This document shows, piece by piece, positions 52,304-61,352 of a stretch of DNA of 64,000 bases. The stretch lies in NCBI GenBank assembly GCA_937872895.1, contig CALMUP010000009.1, positions 124,001 to 188,000 on the forward strand. The letters are read 5' to 3'. The stretch comes from an uncultured Verrucomicrobiota bacterium (lineage in GTDB: Bacteria; Verrucomicrobiota; Kiritimatiellia; CAIVKH01). The notes under the pieces were generated by a model that saw only the letters and a list, made by a program, of their open reading frames with translations, was not told the origin of the DNA and ran no database searches. Each line of letters opens with the position of its first letter. Within the stretch, counting starts at the first letter, position 1. A program made the position numbers and the translations under genes.

Positions 52304-52942
52304 TACGACTTGCTCACGTACCCAGTCCGCCGCGCGCAGCGGCAGGTCATGTCCGGCAAGAGGATCCGGATGCACGATCAACTTCGCCGACGGTAGTGCC
52401 GCCGCGAGGAATTCCCCCGCCTGAACCGGGATGACCCGGTCCGACGCCCCGTGCAGGATCAACACGGGCAGGGAAATACCTGCCAACGCCGCGCGAAGAT
52501 CCAGTCGGTCGAGCTGGTCCAATCCTTCGGCCAGTACCGTATCATCAAGATCCGACACCGCGCCGACCAGCGCTTGCTGCTCCGCCGCATCGATCGCCCG
52601 CGGCGCCGCCGATAATGCGAAGAAGTTGCCCAACGTGGCCGTACGGTTGCGTTTCATCCCGACCATCATCGCCCGCAACGCCGCCCGCGGTTGACCGCAC
52701 GCATAACCCTCCGTCGCGCAGAACCGCGCCGTGGAACCGATCAACACCAGGTGCTCCGCCCGGATCCGTCCCTCGGCCAGGGCCGCCAGGGCGCGCAAGC
52801 CACCCAGCGACCAGCCGATCACCGTGGACACCCGCTCGACCGGCGGCAACGGTTCCGCCGCGCCAACCACCGTGACCTCCGGCCAGGCCGCCGCGATCAG
52901 GCCGGGCGCATAGGCCCACCCGCCCAGGAACAACGCGCTCAC
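52289..52942 (-). CDS. BioH-like alpha/beta hydrolase (pimeloyl-[acyl-carrier protein] methyl ester esterase candidate)
   Basis: 217 residues. 'SALFLGGWAYAPGLI' resembles the BioH start. Nucleophile Ser in 'GWSLGGLRAL', then 'LPVLILHGASDRVIP' with the Asp and 'PLAGHDLPL' with the His complete the triad. It would remove the methyl group from pimeloyl-ACP methyl ester to give the BioF substrate. The GTG start at 52942 overlaps the bioF stop by 4 nt (GTGA), which fixes the start and the metabolic link; the in-frame ATG at 52969 lies inside bioF. Confidence 0.8.
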   Translation of the reverse strand: MSALFLGGWAYAPGLIAAAWPEVTVVGAAEPLPPVERVSTVIGWSLGGLRALAALAEGRIRAEHLVLIGSTARFCATEGYACGQPRAALRAMMVGMKRNRTATLGNFFALSAAPRAIDAAEQQALVGAVSDLDDTVLAEGLDQLDRLDLRAALAGISLPVLILHGASDRVIPVQAGEFLAAALPSAKLIVHPDPLAGHDLPLRAADWVREQVVLRGM

Positions 52943-54117
52943 GCCGCCGTCCCCACCGCATCGAGGCACGCGCGCAACGCCCTAGCCGCTCGCTCAAGGT
53001 CGTCCTCGCTGTGCGCCAGGGTAATCGAGAACCGCAACCGCGCCATGCCCTCGGGCACGGTCGGCGGGCGGATCGCCGTGACCAGGAACCCTTGCTCCTG
53101 CAACCGCGCCGACACCTCCAGCGTGCGCGCATTGTCGCCGAGGACGACCGGCACGATCTGGCTCTCCGAGGCCCCGGTGCCGAGTCCGTGTTCCTGCAAC
53201 AAGCGGCGGAACGTCGCCGCGCGTCGCCGCAATTCGATCCCGAGCCCCGGTTCGCGCTCGAGCAGGTGCAACGCCGCCAGCGAGGCCGCACACACCCCGG
53301 GGGGCAGGGCCGTTGTGTAGATGAACGGACGGGCCGCGTTGATCAACCAGTCGCGCATCGTCGCGCTGCACGCCACCGCACCGCCGTAACTGCCCAGCGC
53401 CTTGCTGAACGTACACATCGCGAGGTTGACTGAACCGGCCAGGCCGTGCTCCGCGACCAGGCCGTGGCCCGACGGACCGAACACCCCGGTCGCGTGGGCC
53501 TCATCCACCAGCAGCATCGCGTCGTGAGCGCGGGCCACGGCAGCGATTGCCGGCAGCGGAGCCAGATCGCCATCCATGCTGAACACCGATTCGGTGACAA
53601 TCAAGGCGCGACCGCCCGCCACCGCGTCGCGTGTCATGCGCATCCCGAGGTCTTCCGCATCGTTGTGGCGGAACCGCACCAGCTTTGCCCCGCTCAACCG
53701 GATCGCATCAAGGATACTCGCGTGGACCAGCCGGTCGGCAAACACCGTGTCGTTCCGGCCGACGCAAGCCGTGATCACTCCGAGGTTGGTCAGGAAACCC
53801 GAACCGAACACCAGCGCCGCCGGGTAGCCCTTCTGCCGGGCCAGCGTCGCTTCCAGCTCCTCGTGGATGGCCAGGTCGCCGGTGACCAGCCGCGAAGCCC
53901 CCGAGCCGACGCCGCAGTCCGCCGTCGCGGCGCGCGCCGCCTCGATCAGTTCCGGACGGTGCAGGAAATCGAGGTAGTCATTCGAAGAGAAGTTGATCAA
54001 CGGCCGTCCGTCGCGCACCACCCGGCCACCTCCGGAGGGCAGGGGACGCAGGCTCCGCAAGCGGCTTTCCTGCCGCCAGGCGGCGAGGATGGGATCGATC
54101 CAGTCTTCTGATTTCAT
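52939..54117 (-). CDS. bioF: 8-amino-7-oxononanoate synthase BioF
   Basis: 392-residue PLP enzyme that condenses pimeloyl-ACP/CoA with L-alanine in biotin synthesis. 'FSSNDYLDF' (43-51), 'GSGASRLVTG', 'VDEAHATGVFG' and the PLP-lysine motif 'FSKALGSYGG' are all present. It is divergent from bioB with 76 bp between them and is followed by the bioH-like gene. I saw no BirA-type operator (TTGTAAACC-type) in the intergenic region. Confidence 0.94.
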   Translation of the reverse strand: MKSEDWIDPILAAWRQESRLRSLRPLPSGGGRVVRDGRPLINFSSNDYLDFLHRPELIEAARAATADCGVGSGASRLVTGDLAIHEELEATLARQKGYPAALVFGSGFLTNLGVITACVGRNDTVFADRLVHASILDAIRLSGAKLVRFRHNDAEDLGMRMTRDAVAGGRALIVTESVFSMDGDLAPLPAIAAVARAHDAMLLVDEAHATGVFGPSGHGLVAEHGLAGSVNLAMCTFSKALGSYGGAVACSATMRDWLINAARPFIYTTALPPGVCAASLAALHLLEREPGLGIELRRRAATFRRLLQEHGLGTGASESQIVPVVLGDNARTLEVSARLQEQGFLVTAIRPPTVPEGMARLRFSITLAHSEDDLERAARALRACLDAVGTAA

Positions 54118-54193
54118 GTTTGCTTGGCGTTTGGCCGCGATTCTGCCATAAGTCTAGGCCATTCAGAACACCCAACGCAAGGGAGAGCAGACT

Positions 54194-55174
54194 GTGAATT
54201 GGAACGAACTAGCTGAAATTTCGCTGCGCGGCGAGGCCCCGACCCGCGACCAGGCCCTTTCCGTGCTGAACGCCCCGAACGAGGACATCCTCGCCCTGCT
54301 GCACGCCGCCTTCCGGGTCCGCCACCGTTTCCACGGCTGGGACGTCCGCATCCATGTCCTCCAGAATGCGAAGAGCGGCCTGTGCCGCGAGAACTGCTCC
54401 TTCTGCAGCCAGGCCATTGGCGCACAAAGCCCGACCAAACGCTACCAGATGCAGACCGTCGAGGAACTGGTCGAGGGCGCGCGCAAGGCCTACGAGATGA
54501 AGGCAGTGAAGTACTGCATGGTCACTGCGACCCGCGGGCCGTCCGACAAGGAACTCGATGTCATTTGCGAGGCGGTCCGGAAGATCAAGGCGGAGATGAA
54601 CATCAACATCTGCACCTCGCTCGGCCTGCTCAACGACGACCAGGCCAAGCGCCTGGCCGACGCCGGGGTGACCCGCTTCAACCACAACCTTGAAGCCAGC
54701 CGTAACTACTTCCCGCAGGTCTGCCAGACCCACCACTACGACGACCGCGTCGCCACGGTGAAGGCGGCCAAGAATGCCGGCATGGAAGCATGCTGCGGCG
54801 GCATCATCGGCATGGGCGAGTCGATCCAGGACCGAATCGACCTCGCCTACGAGCTGCGCGACCTCGAGGTCGAGTCGATCCCGGTGAACTTCCTCGACCC
54901 GCGCCCCGGCACCCCGCTCGCGCATGTGCCGCGCCTGACCCCGTACGAATGCCTGAAGACCCTCTGCATGTTCCGCTTCGTCAACCCGTCGCGCGATATC
55001 CGCATGGCCGGCGGCCGCGAGGTCAACCTGCGCGAGATGCAGGCCTTCGCCCTCTACCCCGCGAACTCGATGTTCACCGAAGGGTACCTGACCACCGGCG
55101 GCCAGGGCCACGAGAAGGACATGCGCATGCTCGAGGACGCCGGTTTCCGCGTCGCCGAGCTGATTCCGGAGTAG
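54194..55174 (+). CDS. bioB: Biotin synthase BioB
   Basis: 326 residues of the radical-SAM enzyme that inserts sulfur into dethiobiotin. The SAM 4Fe-4S motif is 'CRENCSFC' (Cys64, 68, 71), and later conserved Cys and Arg residues of the 2Fe-2S site are present ('EACCGGIIGMGE', 'FRFVNPSRDIRMAGGRE'). The start is GTG with GGGAGAG 7 nt upstream. bioA and bioD are not in this window. The transcript ends at a strong terminator at 55194. Confidence 0.95.
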   Translation: MNWNELAEISLRGEAPTRDQALSVLNAPNEDILALLHAAFRVRHRFHGWDVRIHVLQNAKSGLCRENCSFCSQAIGAQSPTKRYQMQTVEELVEGARKAYEMKAVKYCMVTATRGPSDKELDVICEAVRKIKAEMNINICTSLGLLNDDQAKRLADAGVTRFNHNLEASRNYFPQVCQTHHYDDRVATVKAAKNAGMEACCGGIIGMGESIQDRIDLAYELRDLEVESIPVNFLDPRPGTPLAHVPRLTPYECLKTLCMFRFVNPSRDIRMAGGREVNLREMQAFALYPANSMFTEGYLTTGGQGHEKDMRMLEDAGFRVAELIPE

Positions 55175-55191
55175 TTTCCAGGAGATCCATT

Positions 55192-55260
55192 TACCGCAGA
55201 GGGCGCAGAGATCGCAGCGACTCTGTTCTGTGATCTCCGCGTGCTCTGCGGTTACTTTTT
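55192..55260 (+). terminator. Long hairpin plus T-run ending the bioB transcript
   Basis: CCGCAGAG (55194-55201) pairs with CTCTGCGG (55244-55251); CGC/GCG and GAGATC (55208-55213)/GATCTC (55232-55237) extend it to 17 base pairs in three blocks. It is followed by CTTTTT. The stem belongs to the 'GCAGAG' class of dispersed palindromes. Its 3' arm overlaps the final codons of the convergent cysE-type gene. Confidence 0.75.
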
Positions 55261-56217
55261 ATTGCCGCTCTTGATGTGCAATTCGGGGTGCTTGGTCGCG
55301 ACGAAGCTGTTCGGCGGCACGCTCTCCATCAGGAACACGTTGCCGCCGATGATCGAGCCCTGGCCGATCACGGTATCGCCGCCGAGGATCGTCGCATTGG
55401 CGTAGATGACCACGTTGTCCTCGACGGTCGGGTGGCGTTTGATGTGCTTGATCGGGTTGCCGTTCTCGTCGAGCGAGAAGCTGCGCGCCCCGAGTGTCAC
55501 GCCCTGGTAGATCTTCACGTTGTTACCGATTTCGGTGGTCTCGCCGATCACCACGCCGGTCGCGTGGTCGATGAAGAACCCTTCGCCGATCCTCGCCCCC
55601 GGATTGATGTCCACCCCGGTGCGCGAATGCGTCCACTCGCTCATCATGCGCGGCACCACCGGCACATTGAGCTTGTACAGTTCATGGGCGAGGCGGTGCG
55701 TCACCACCGCGATCAGGCCCGGATAGGCCAGCTTGACTTCGGCGTAGGTCAGCGCCGCCGGATCGCCCCGGTATGCGGCCTTGATGTCCTCGATGACCAG
55801 CCGGCGCACCTCGGGCAGGCGGGTGCGGAAGGCGGCGATGATGCACGCTGCTTCCTTTTTCACATCCAGGTGCTTCGGGCAGACCTTGCCCTCGACACAG
55901 GCGGCTTCGCCCTTCCAGCGCAAGGGGAGGGCGCGGGCGATTTCCGGCTCGAGCAACGCCGCGCCCTTGGCCATCTTTTCCTTCAGGAACGCGGCCAGCG
56001 GCTTGCGGTCGACCAAGGCCGTGTCGAATTTGCCGGGGATGATCACATCGAGGAACAATTGCAGTGCCTCGACAATCCGGCGCGGGTTCGGATAGCCCTT
56101 CATCAACCCGTCGGGCCGGTCGCCACCGTTGTCGTGGAACAAGGCGAGCAGGGCGTCCAGGGTGGGATCGGATGCCGCGCGGCGGCGGGCCGGAGGGCGT
56201 TTGGCGGTTTTCTTCAT
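55252..56217 (-). CDS. cysE: Serine O-acetyltransferase (CysE/EpsC type)
   Basis: 321 residues. A helical N-terminal region of about 190 residues precedes a left-handed beta-helix of hexapeptide repeats ('IDHATGVVIGETTEIGNNV', 'TVEDNVVIYANATILGG', 'IGQGSIIGGNVFL'). The active-site His/Asp pair is in 'EWTHSRTGVDINPGA' and 'DHATG'. It makes O-acetylserine for cysteine synthesis. Longer than E. coli CysE (273), and resembles the larger SAT group found in Bacteroidetes and Verrucomicrobia. Start ATG at 56217 was chosen over extensions to 56253. No cysK adjacent. Confidence 0.9.
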   Translation of the reverse strand: MKKTAKRPPARRRAASDPTLDALLALFHDNGGDRPDGLMKGYPNPRRIVEALQLFLDVIIPGKFDTALVDRKPLAAFLKEKMAKGAALLEPEIARALPLRWKGEAACVEGKVCPKHLDVKKEAACIIAAFRTRLPEVRRLVIEDIKAAYRGDPAALTYAEVKLAYPGLIAVVTHRLAHELYKLNVPVVPRMMSEWTHSRTGVDINPGARIGEGFFIDHATGVVIGETTEIGNNVKIYQGVTLGARSFSLDENGNPIKHIKRHPTVEDNVVIYANATILGGDTVIGQGSIIGGNVFLMESVPPNSFVATKHPELHIKSGNKK

Positions 56218-56294
56218 GCGGTGGTGTACTATACCGCCTCCGTGGATTTGCACAACCCAGCAAATCTGGTAGGGTGCGGGCGGAGAGGTGACCT

Positions 56295-57065
56295 ATGAAA
56301 TGGATCGGACGGTTGGTCGTACTGGTGGTGGCGCTGCTGGCCGCGGTAATCCTGCTCGCGGACCGCATCGTCGCGCGTGCCCTGCCGCGCTGGGTCGAGG
56401 AACAGACCGGATTCGGGATGACCATGGACGACCTGTCGATCCGGTTCACCCGTCCGGAAGTGCGCATCCGCAACCTCGTGCTGACCAATCCGCCGGAGTT
56501 CCCCGATCCGGAGGCGCTCACCGTGCGCGAGGCCCGCGTTCGCTACAACCTGCTGTCGCTGTTCGGCGAGGAGATCCGGATCTACGACCTGCGCCTCGAC
56601 ATCCCCCGCGTGGTCATGGTGCGCACCCCGTCGGGCAGCAACATTGAGGCCCTGTCGCGCGGCGGTAAGCAGCCGCCGGAACCCGGCACGCCCGCACCGG
56701 CTCCGGGGGGCGGGGGAGCGGGAACGGGCGGAACGGAACCCGCGGCGAAAAAACCGCCGCCGCAGATCCGCATCGATACGATGAACGTGAAGTTCGGGGA
56801 GATGGAGGTCCGCAACTACCGGCGCACAGGCGACGAACCCTCGGTGCTCAATGTCCCGGTCGGGCTCGACCGCTCCTTCAGCAACGTCACCAACCTCGAG
56901 CAGGTCGCGATCCAGTTATCCTCCGAACTCGTGCTGCGGTCCGGCGTCGGCCTGCTGCGCCAACTCGATCCCGCCGCCAGGAAGCTCAACGAAAACGCCA
57001 AATTCGCCGAAAAGGGCATCAAAAAAGCCCTCGAAGACCTCGGCCTCCGGAAGAAGAAGGATTAG
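56295..57065 (+). CDS. AsmA/DUF748-like envelope protein, short
   Basis: 256 residues. One N-terminal membrane helix (about 5-24) is followed by 'ALPRWVEEQTGFGMTMDDLS' and 'VRIRNLVLTNPPEF', the pattern of AsmA-family N-termini that bridge the inner and outer membranes for phospholipid traffic. A long Gly/Pro/Ala linker (about 121-156) separates a short second beta-rich part 'IRIDTMNVKFGEMEVRNYR'. Ends in a basic tail. Shorter than typical AsmA proteins (600+), so it is a minimal or degenerate member. GAGAGGTGACCT precedes the ATG. Confidence 0.7.
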   Translation: MKWIGRLVVLVVALLAAVILLADRIVARALPRWVEEQTGFGMTMDDLSIRFTRPEVRIRNLVLTNPPEFPDPEALTVREARVRYNLLSLFGEEIRIYDLRLDIPRVVMVRTPSGSNIEALSRGGKQPPEPGTPAPAPGGGGAGTGGTEPAAKKPPPQIRIDTMNVKFGEMEVRNYRRTGDEPSVLNVPVGLDRSFSNVTNLEQVAIQLSSELVLRSGVGLLRQLDPAARKLNENAKFAEKGIKKALEDLGLRKKKD

Positions 57066-57127
57066 GCCTCACGTTCTTGATCCTGCGGGTTTCCGCGTCC
57101 ATCGGTGCGAACGACGGTACTTCCTGA

Positions 57128-57652
57128 TCAGGTCGCGGTGTCCGGGTCGGAAAAGAGGTTAGCCAGGCGGCCGGGGGCCGGGTGGTTGATTTCCATCGGT
57201 TCGCCGAGGCTGGTGAGGGTGGGAGTGCGGAGGATCGGATAAAGCCAGGTGCGGGTCAGGCCGGAGCGGGCATCGACCTTGACCATCAGGGCTTCGGATT
57301 GGTCGTTGGGATCGAGTTGGGAGACGGCGATTTCACCATCGGCGATCTGGCGGAAGGTGTGGTCGTTGGGCTGCCGGGGCAGGTAGGTCCACGATTCGGC
57401 GATATGGATCACCCCGAAGATGTCGTTCTCGCGGATCGAGGCCTTGAGCAACGGCATGAAATCCACCCGCGCCATGCCGGGCGGTGGCTGGCCGATCGCC
57501 CCCTGGCCGTCCTCCCGGAAAAAGAACAGGATCTCCACATGCGTCCCGTCCCGTGCAAACGTCTCCTGGGCCAGTTGGTTAAGCCAGTCGGCCTGCCGCA
57601 ACAACGATTCAGTCGGATCACGCGGATCCCAGGTGGGGGCATCGTTGGTCAT
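57128..57652 (-). CDS. Conserved hypothetical protein, next to tRNA-Pro
   Basis: 174 residues, no signal peptide. An alpha/beta fold is suggested by 'VEILFFFREDGQG', 'VIHIAESWTYLP' and 'EALMVKVDARSGLTRTWLYP'. No family recognised. Starts 20 nt after the 3' end of tRNA-Pro(GGG) on the same strand, so it is probably cotranscribed with the tRNA. ATG at 57652 used; extensions run into the tRNA. Confidence 0.6.
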   Translation of the reverse strand: MTNDAPTWDPRDPTESLLRQADWLNQLAQETFARDGTHVEILFFFREDGQGAIGQPPPGMARVDFMPLLKASIRENDIFGVIHIAESWTYLPRQPNDHTFRQIADGEIAVSQLDPNDQSEALMVKVDARSGLTRTWLYPILRTPTLTSLGEPMEINHPAPGRLANLFSDPDTAT

Positions 57653-57672
57653 GATGGGGATGGATAAAAAAT

Positions 57673-57749
57673 TGGTCGGAGCGGCGAGAGTTGAACTCGC
57701 GACCTCTTGCACCCCAAGCAAGCGCTCTACCAGGCTGAGCCACGCCCCG
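57673..57749 (-). tRNA. tRNA-Pro (anticodon GGG)
   Basis: A 77-nt cloverleaf with encoded CCA (57673-57675). Acceptor CGGGGCG pairs with CGCTCCG (one G-U), the anticodon loop TTGGGGT gives GGG, and the T-loop is GTTCAACTC. The first 27 nt are identical with those of tRNA-Pro(TGG) at 24772. It reads CCC and CCU codons. Confidence 0.96.
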
Positions 57750-57768
57750 ACCTAAATTGTTGTTGATG

Positions 57769-57844
57769 TGGCCGCCTGGAGACCAGGCTACCGCCTTCGT
57801 CCCGCTCCTGCGGTACTACGGCGGACGGGGAGCCACGCCCCGAC
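57769..57844 (-). repeat. tRNA-Pro-derived mosaic repeat upstream of tRNA-Pro(GGG)
   Basis: On the minus strand: GTCGGGGCGTGGCT (57844-57831, equal to the tRNA 5' region), CCCCGTCCGCCGTAG, a spacer, CGAAGGCGG, then TAGCCTGGT and the hairpin CCTGG-TCT-CCAGG (57787-57775). This is the same order as at 24651-24750, again just 5' of a tRNA-Pro gene, with a different spacer and second hairpin. Confidence 0.75.
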
Positions 57845-57991
57845 TGAACGTGCATAGGTATCATTCCCGCCGTTTACGGTCAATGGTGGATTCATCCGGT
57901 GCGCGGGTCACGATGTTCTCGTTTGGGCAAGGAGCGAAGCGGGTGGTTCATTCCTCTTTCCGGGTGGGCATGGTCGTGCCATGATGGCGGC

Positions 57992-58462
57992 ATGATTGAA
58001 GGAGCCATTGCCGATTACCGCCGTTATGTTTCGGGAGCCATCTGGGACCGGGCGTTTGCCTTCCTGAACGGATTGCCGTCCGATGCCGGGACTGGACGCC
58101 GGGCGCTGGGGGATGACGGCTTGTATGCGGGCATCGATACCTACACGACCAAGGCGCGGGAGGCCGCCGTCCTGGAAACCCACCAGCGGCACGTGGACAT
58201 CCAGGTGCTGCTCGCCGGCACCGAGGTGATCGAACTCTATCCGCGGGCTTCCCTCGTCGAACGCGAGCCGTACGATCCCTCCCGCGATGCGACCTTCTAC
58301 CATGTCCCGGTCCTCGCCGCACCGCTACGCATCACCCTGACCCCCGGTCGCTTCGCGGTGTTCTTCCCCGAGGATGCCCACATGCCGTGCCTGAACGTGG
58401 GTCTCGTCCCGCAGCCGGTGCGCAAGGTCGTGGTGAAGGTGCCGTTGAGCCTGTTGTCCTGA
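57992..58462 (+). CDS. YhcH/YjgK/YiaL family protein (DUF386)
   Basis: 156 residues. 'YTTKAREAAVLETHQRHVDIQ' (in part) has the family His/Glu metal site; 'VFFPEDAHMPCLN' adds the conserved His and acidic residues of the cupin-like fold. Members act on sialic acid or other sugar metabolism (NanQ-type anomerase) or serve as beta-galactosidase beta subunits. The first 30 codons of the open frame upstream are not conserved, so ATG at 57992 is used. Sits 61 bp before a HAD phosphatase gene. Confidence 0.85.
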   Translation: MIEGAIADYRRYVSGAIWDRAFAFLNGLPSDAGTGRRALGDDGLYAGIDTYTTKAREAAVLETHQRHVDIQVLLAGTEVIELYPRASLVEREPYDPSRDATFYHVPVLAAPLRITLTPGRFAVFFPEDAHMPCLNVGLVPQPVRKVVVKVPLSLLS

Positions 58463-58523
58463 TCGTGTTGCCGGCTGCATGATTTGGCTGGATTGGCCGA
58501 TGGCCTTGTGGTGAATTCGGATC

Positions 58524-59213
58524 ATGCATCTCCAAGCGGTCATCTTTGATTTTGACGGGATCGTGGTCGATTCCGAACCCTTGCACCACCAGGCCTTCGA
58601 GCGCGTGCTCGCGCCGGCCGGATTCGGTTTTTCCTGGGATGACTACGTGGCCGACTACCTCGGCTTCGATGACCGTGACGTGTTCCGTGAACGGTTCAAG
58701 CGCGCCGGGGCTGCGCTCGATCCGCTGCGCATGGCGGAGCTGATGGCCGACAAGGCGCAGGCGTTCGTGGACATCGTGCGTGCGGGCGGGGTGACACCCT
58801 ATCCCGGGGTGGTGGAACTGATCACCGGCCTGTCCGAATGCCTGCCCATCGCGATCTGCAGCGGCGCGTTGCAGAGCGACATTGATCCGATCCTCGACAT
58901 CCTCGGTTTGACCGGCCGTTTCCCGGTAATGGTCACCGCCGACCAGGTTTCGGTCAGCAAACCCGATCCTGAATCCTACCGGACTGCCTTCGCCCGCCTG
59001 GCCGCCCGCTTTCCGGAACGGGTCACCGACCCCGCCCGGTGTGTGGCCATCGAGGACACCCCGGCCGGCATTGCCGCGGCGACCGGCGCCGGCCTGAAGG
59101 TGCTCGCCGTGACCAACACCTATGCCGCGGCATCACTCGGCGCGGCCCACCGGATCGTCGATTCGCTCGCGGCTGTTGAACACGGACTGCTTGACGCTGT
59201 CGCATCCGCATGA
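58524..59213 (+). CDS. HAD-superfamily phosphatase/beta-phosphoglucomutase-like
   Basis: 229 residues. 'DFDGIVVDSEPLHHQAF' (9-25) is the motif I plus cap start of the beta-PGM/phosphoglycolate group, 'CSGAL' is motif II, 'SKPDPESY' is motif III and 'AIEDTPAGIAAA' motif IV. The Asp10 equivalent of beta-PGM is present, so phosphoryl transfer between glucose phosphates is as likely as plain hydrolysis. Ends just before a short GCGTG-TTTT-CACGC hairpin at about 59228-59241. Confidence 0.85.
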   Translation: MHLQAVIFDFDGIVVDSEPLHHQAFERVLAPAGFGFSWDDYVADYLGFDDRDVFRERFKRAGAALDPLRMAELMADKAQAFVDIVRAGGVTPYPGVVELITGLSECLPIAICSGALQSDIDPILDILGLTGRFPVMVTADQVSVSKPDPESYRTAFARLAARFPERVTDPARCVAIEDTPAGIAAATGAGLKVLAVTNTYAAASLGAAHRIVDSLAAVEHGLLDAVASA

Positions 59214-59286
59214 TCACTGAAAACATTGCGTGTTTTCACGCGGCTATGCTAGCTTTACCGACCTTTTCAACGTGAGGAATACCGTG

Positions 59287-60030
59287 ATGAAACCAATTCT
59301 GTCCCTGTTATTGGCTGTCTTGATCGCCCCGGCATGGGCGGTGGCCGAGGAGGCCGAAATCACGCCCGACGCTTTAACCGACACCCTGGCTGCCGAAGCC
59401 ATGCCGGACGTCGAGCCTGTCAACGTCATCGCCGAGTCCTCCGTGGAAACCGTTCCGGAGGAAACCCGCGCCGAACCCGCCGTGCCCGCTGCGGTCTGGC
59501 TACCGCCGGCGGTCATCGCTTTTGGCGATGTGGATGATCACTTGGCCGAACGCGCCCAACAGTGGGCCGAGGCCAACCTGGCCATGCCGGTTCCATTGCT
59601 GCGGTCACAGCCGGCGATGCAACTCGGTTCGTTTGACGAGGTGGCACAGGCGGCGGCCGCGATGCTGGAAACCAACCGTGTGGGCCTGGTGGTGATCTGG
59701 CGTCCGAATTCCGAGGTCAACAACCACGGCGCACACTTTCCGGATCTCCGCATCTCCATCGCCAACCTGAATCCGATGTTCACGGCGGATACCGAAGCCG
59801 AGACGATCGAGCGCCGCGTCGAGCGTCAGGTTATCCGTGGCGTATGCCTGCTCTTCGGCCTTGAACCCAGCCCGAATCCGTTCAGCGCGATGTTTGCCTA
59901 CGATAATATTGAGCAACTGGACCAGATCGGCCGCAACCTCGATCCGCCCTGGCTCAACCGCATCCAGGAACGTGCCCGCGACCGCGGCATCCCGCTCGAT
60001 ACCGAGAGCGAAAAATTCATGCTCCGCTAA
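59287..60030 (+). CDS. Secreted protein with a degenerate metzincin-like C-terminal motif
   Basis: 247 residues. Signal peptide to about residue 20 ('APAWA'), then a Glu/Ala/Val/Pro-rich low-complexity linker to about 70. The C-terminal part '[24 protein letters not shown]' (in two parts) resembles the zinc-binding end of archaemetzincin-type proteases (HE..H..GL..C.NP..M) but lacks the His ligands, with Arg and Val in their places. '[13 protein letters not shown]' continues that likeness. I infer a relative that has lost catalysis. ATG at 59287; GTG at 59284 is possible. It ends 16 nt before serS. Confidence 0.6.
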   Translation: MKPILSLLLAVLIAPAWAVAEEAEITPDALTDTLAAEAMPDVEPVNVIAESSVETVPEETRAEPAVPAAVWLPPAVIAFGDVDDHLAERAQQWAEANLAMPVPLLRSQPAMQLGSFDEVAQAAAAMLETNRVGLVVIWRPNSEVNNHGAHFPDLRISIANLNPMFTADTEAETIERRVERQVIRGVCLLFGLEPSPNPFSAMFAYDNIEQLDQIGRNLDPPWLNRIQERARDRGIPLDTESEKFMLR

Positions 60031-60046
60031 CCCTGCCAGGACTCCC

Positions 60047-61321
<1,275 letters not shown>

Positions 61322-61352
61322 ACCACGAACACCGCACAGGAGAACCGGGACG

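Noticed and set aside
54118-54193. BirA operator between bioF and bioB
   Set aside because: No TTGTAAACC/GGTTTACAA-type inverted repeat is present in the 76 bp.
55192-55260. Mobile inverted repeat
   Set aside because: The structure has a T-run exactly after bioB and is adequately explained as a terminator; mobility is not needed.
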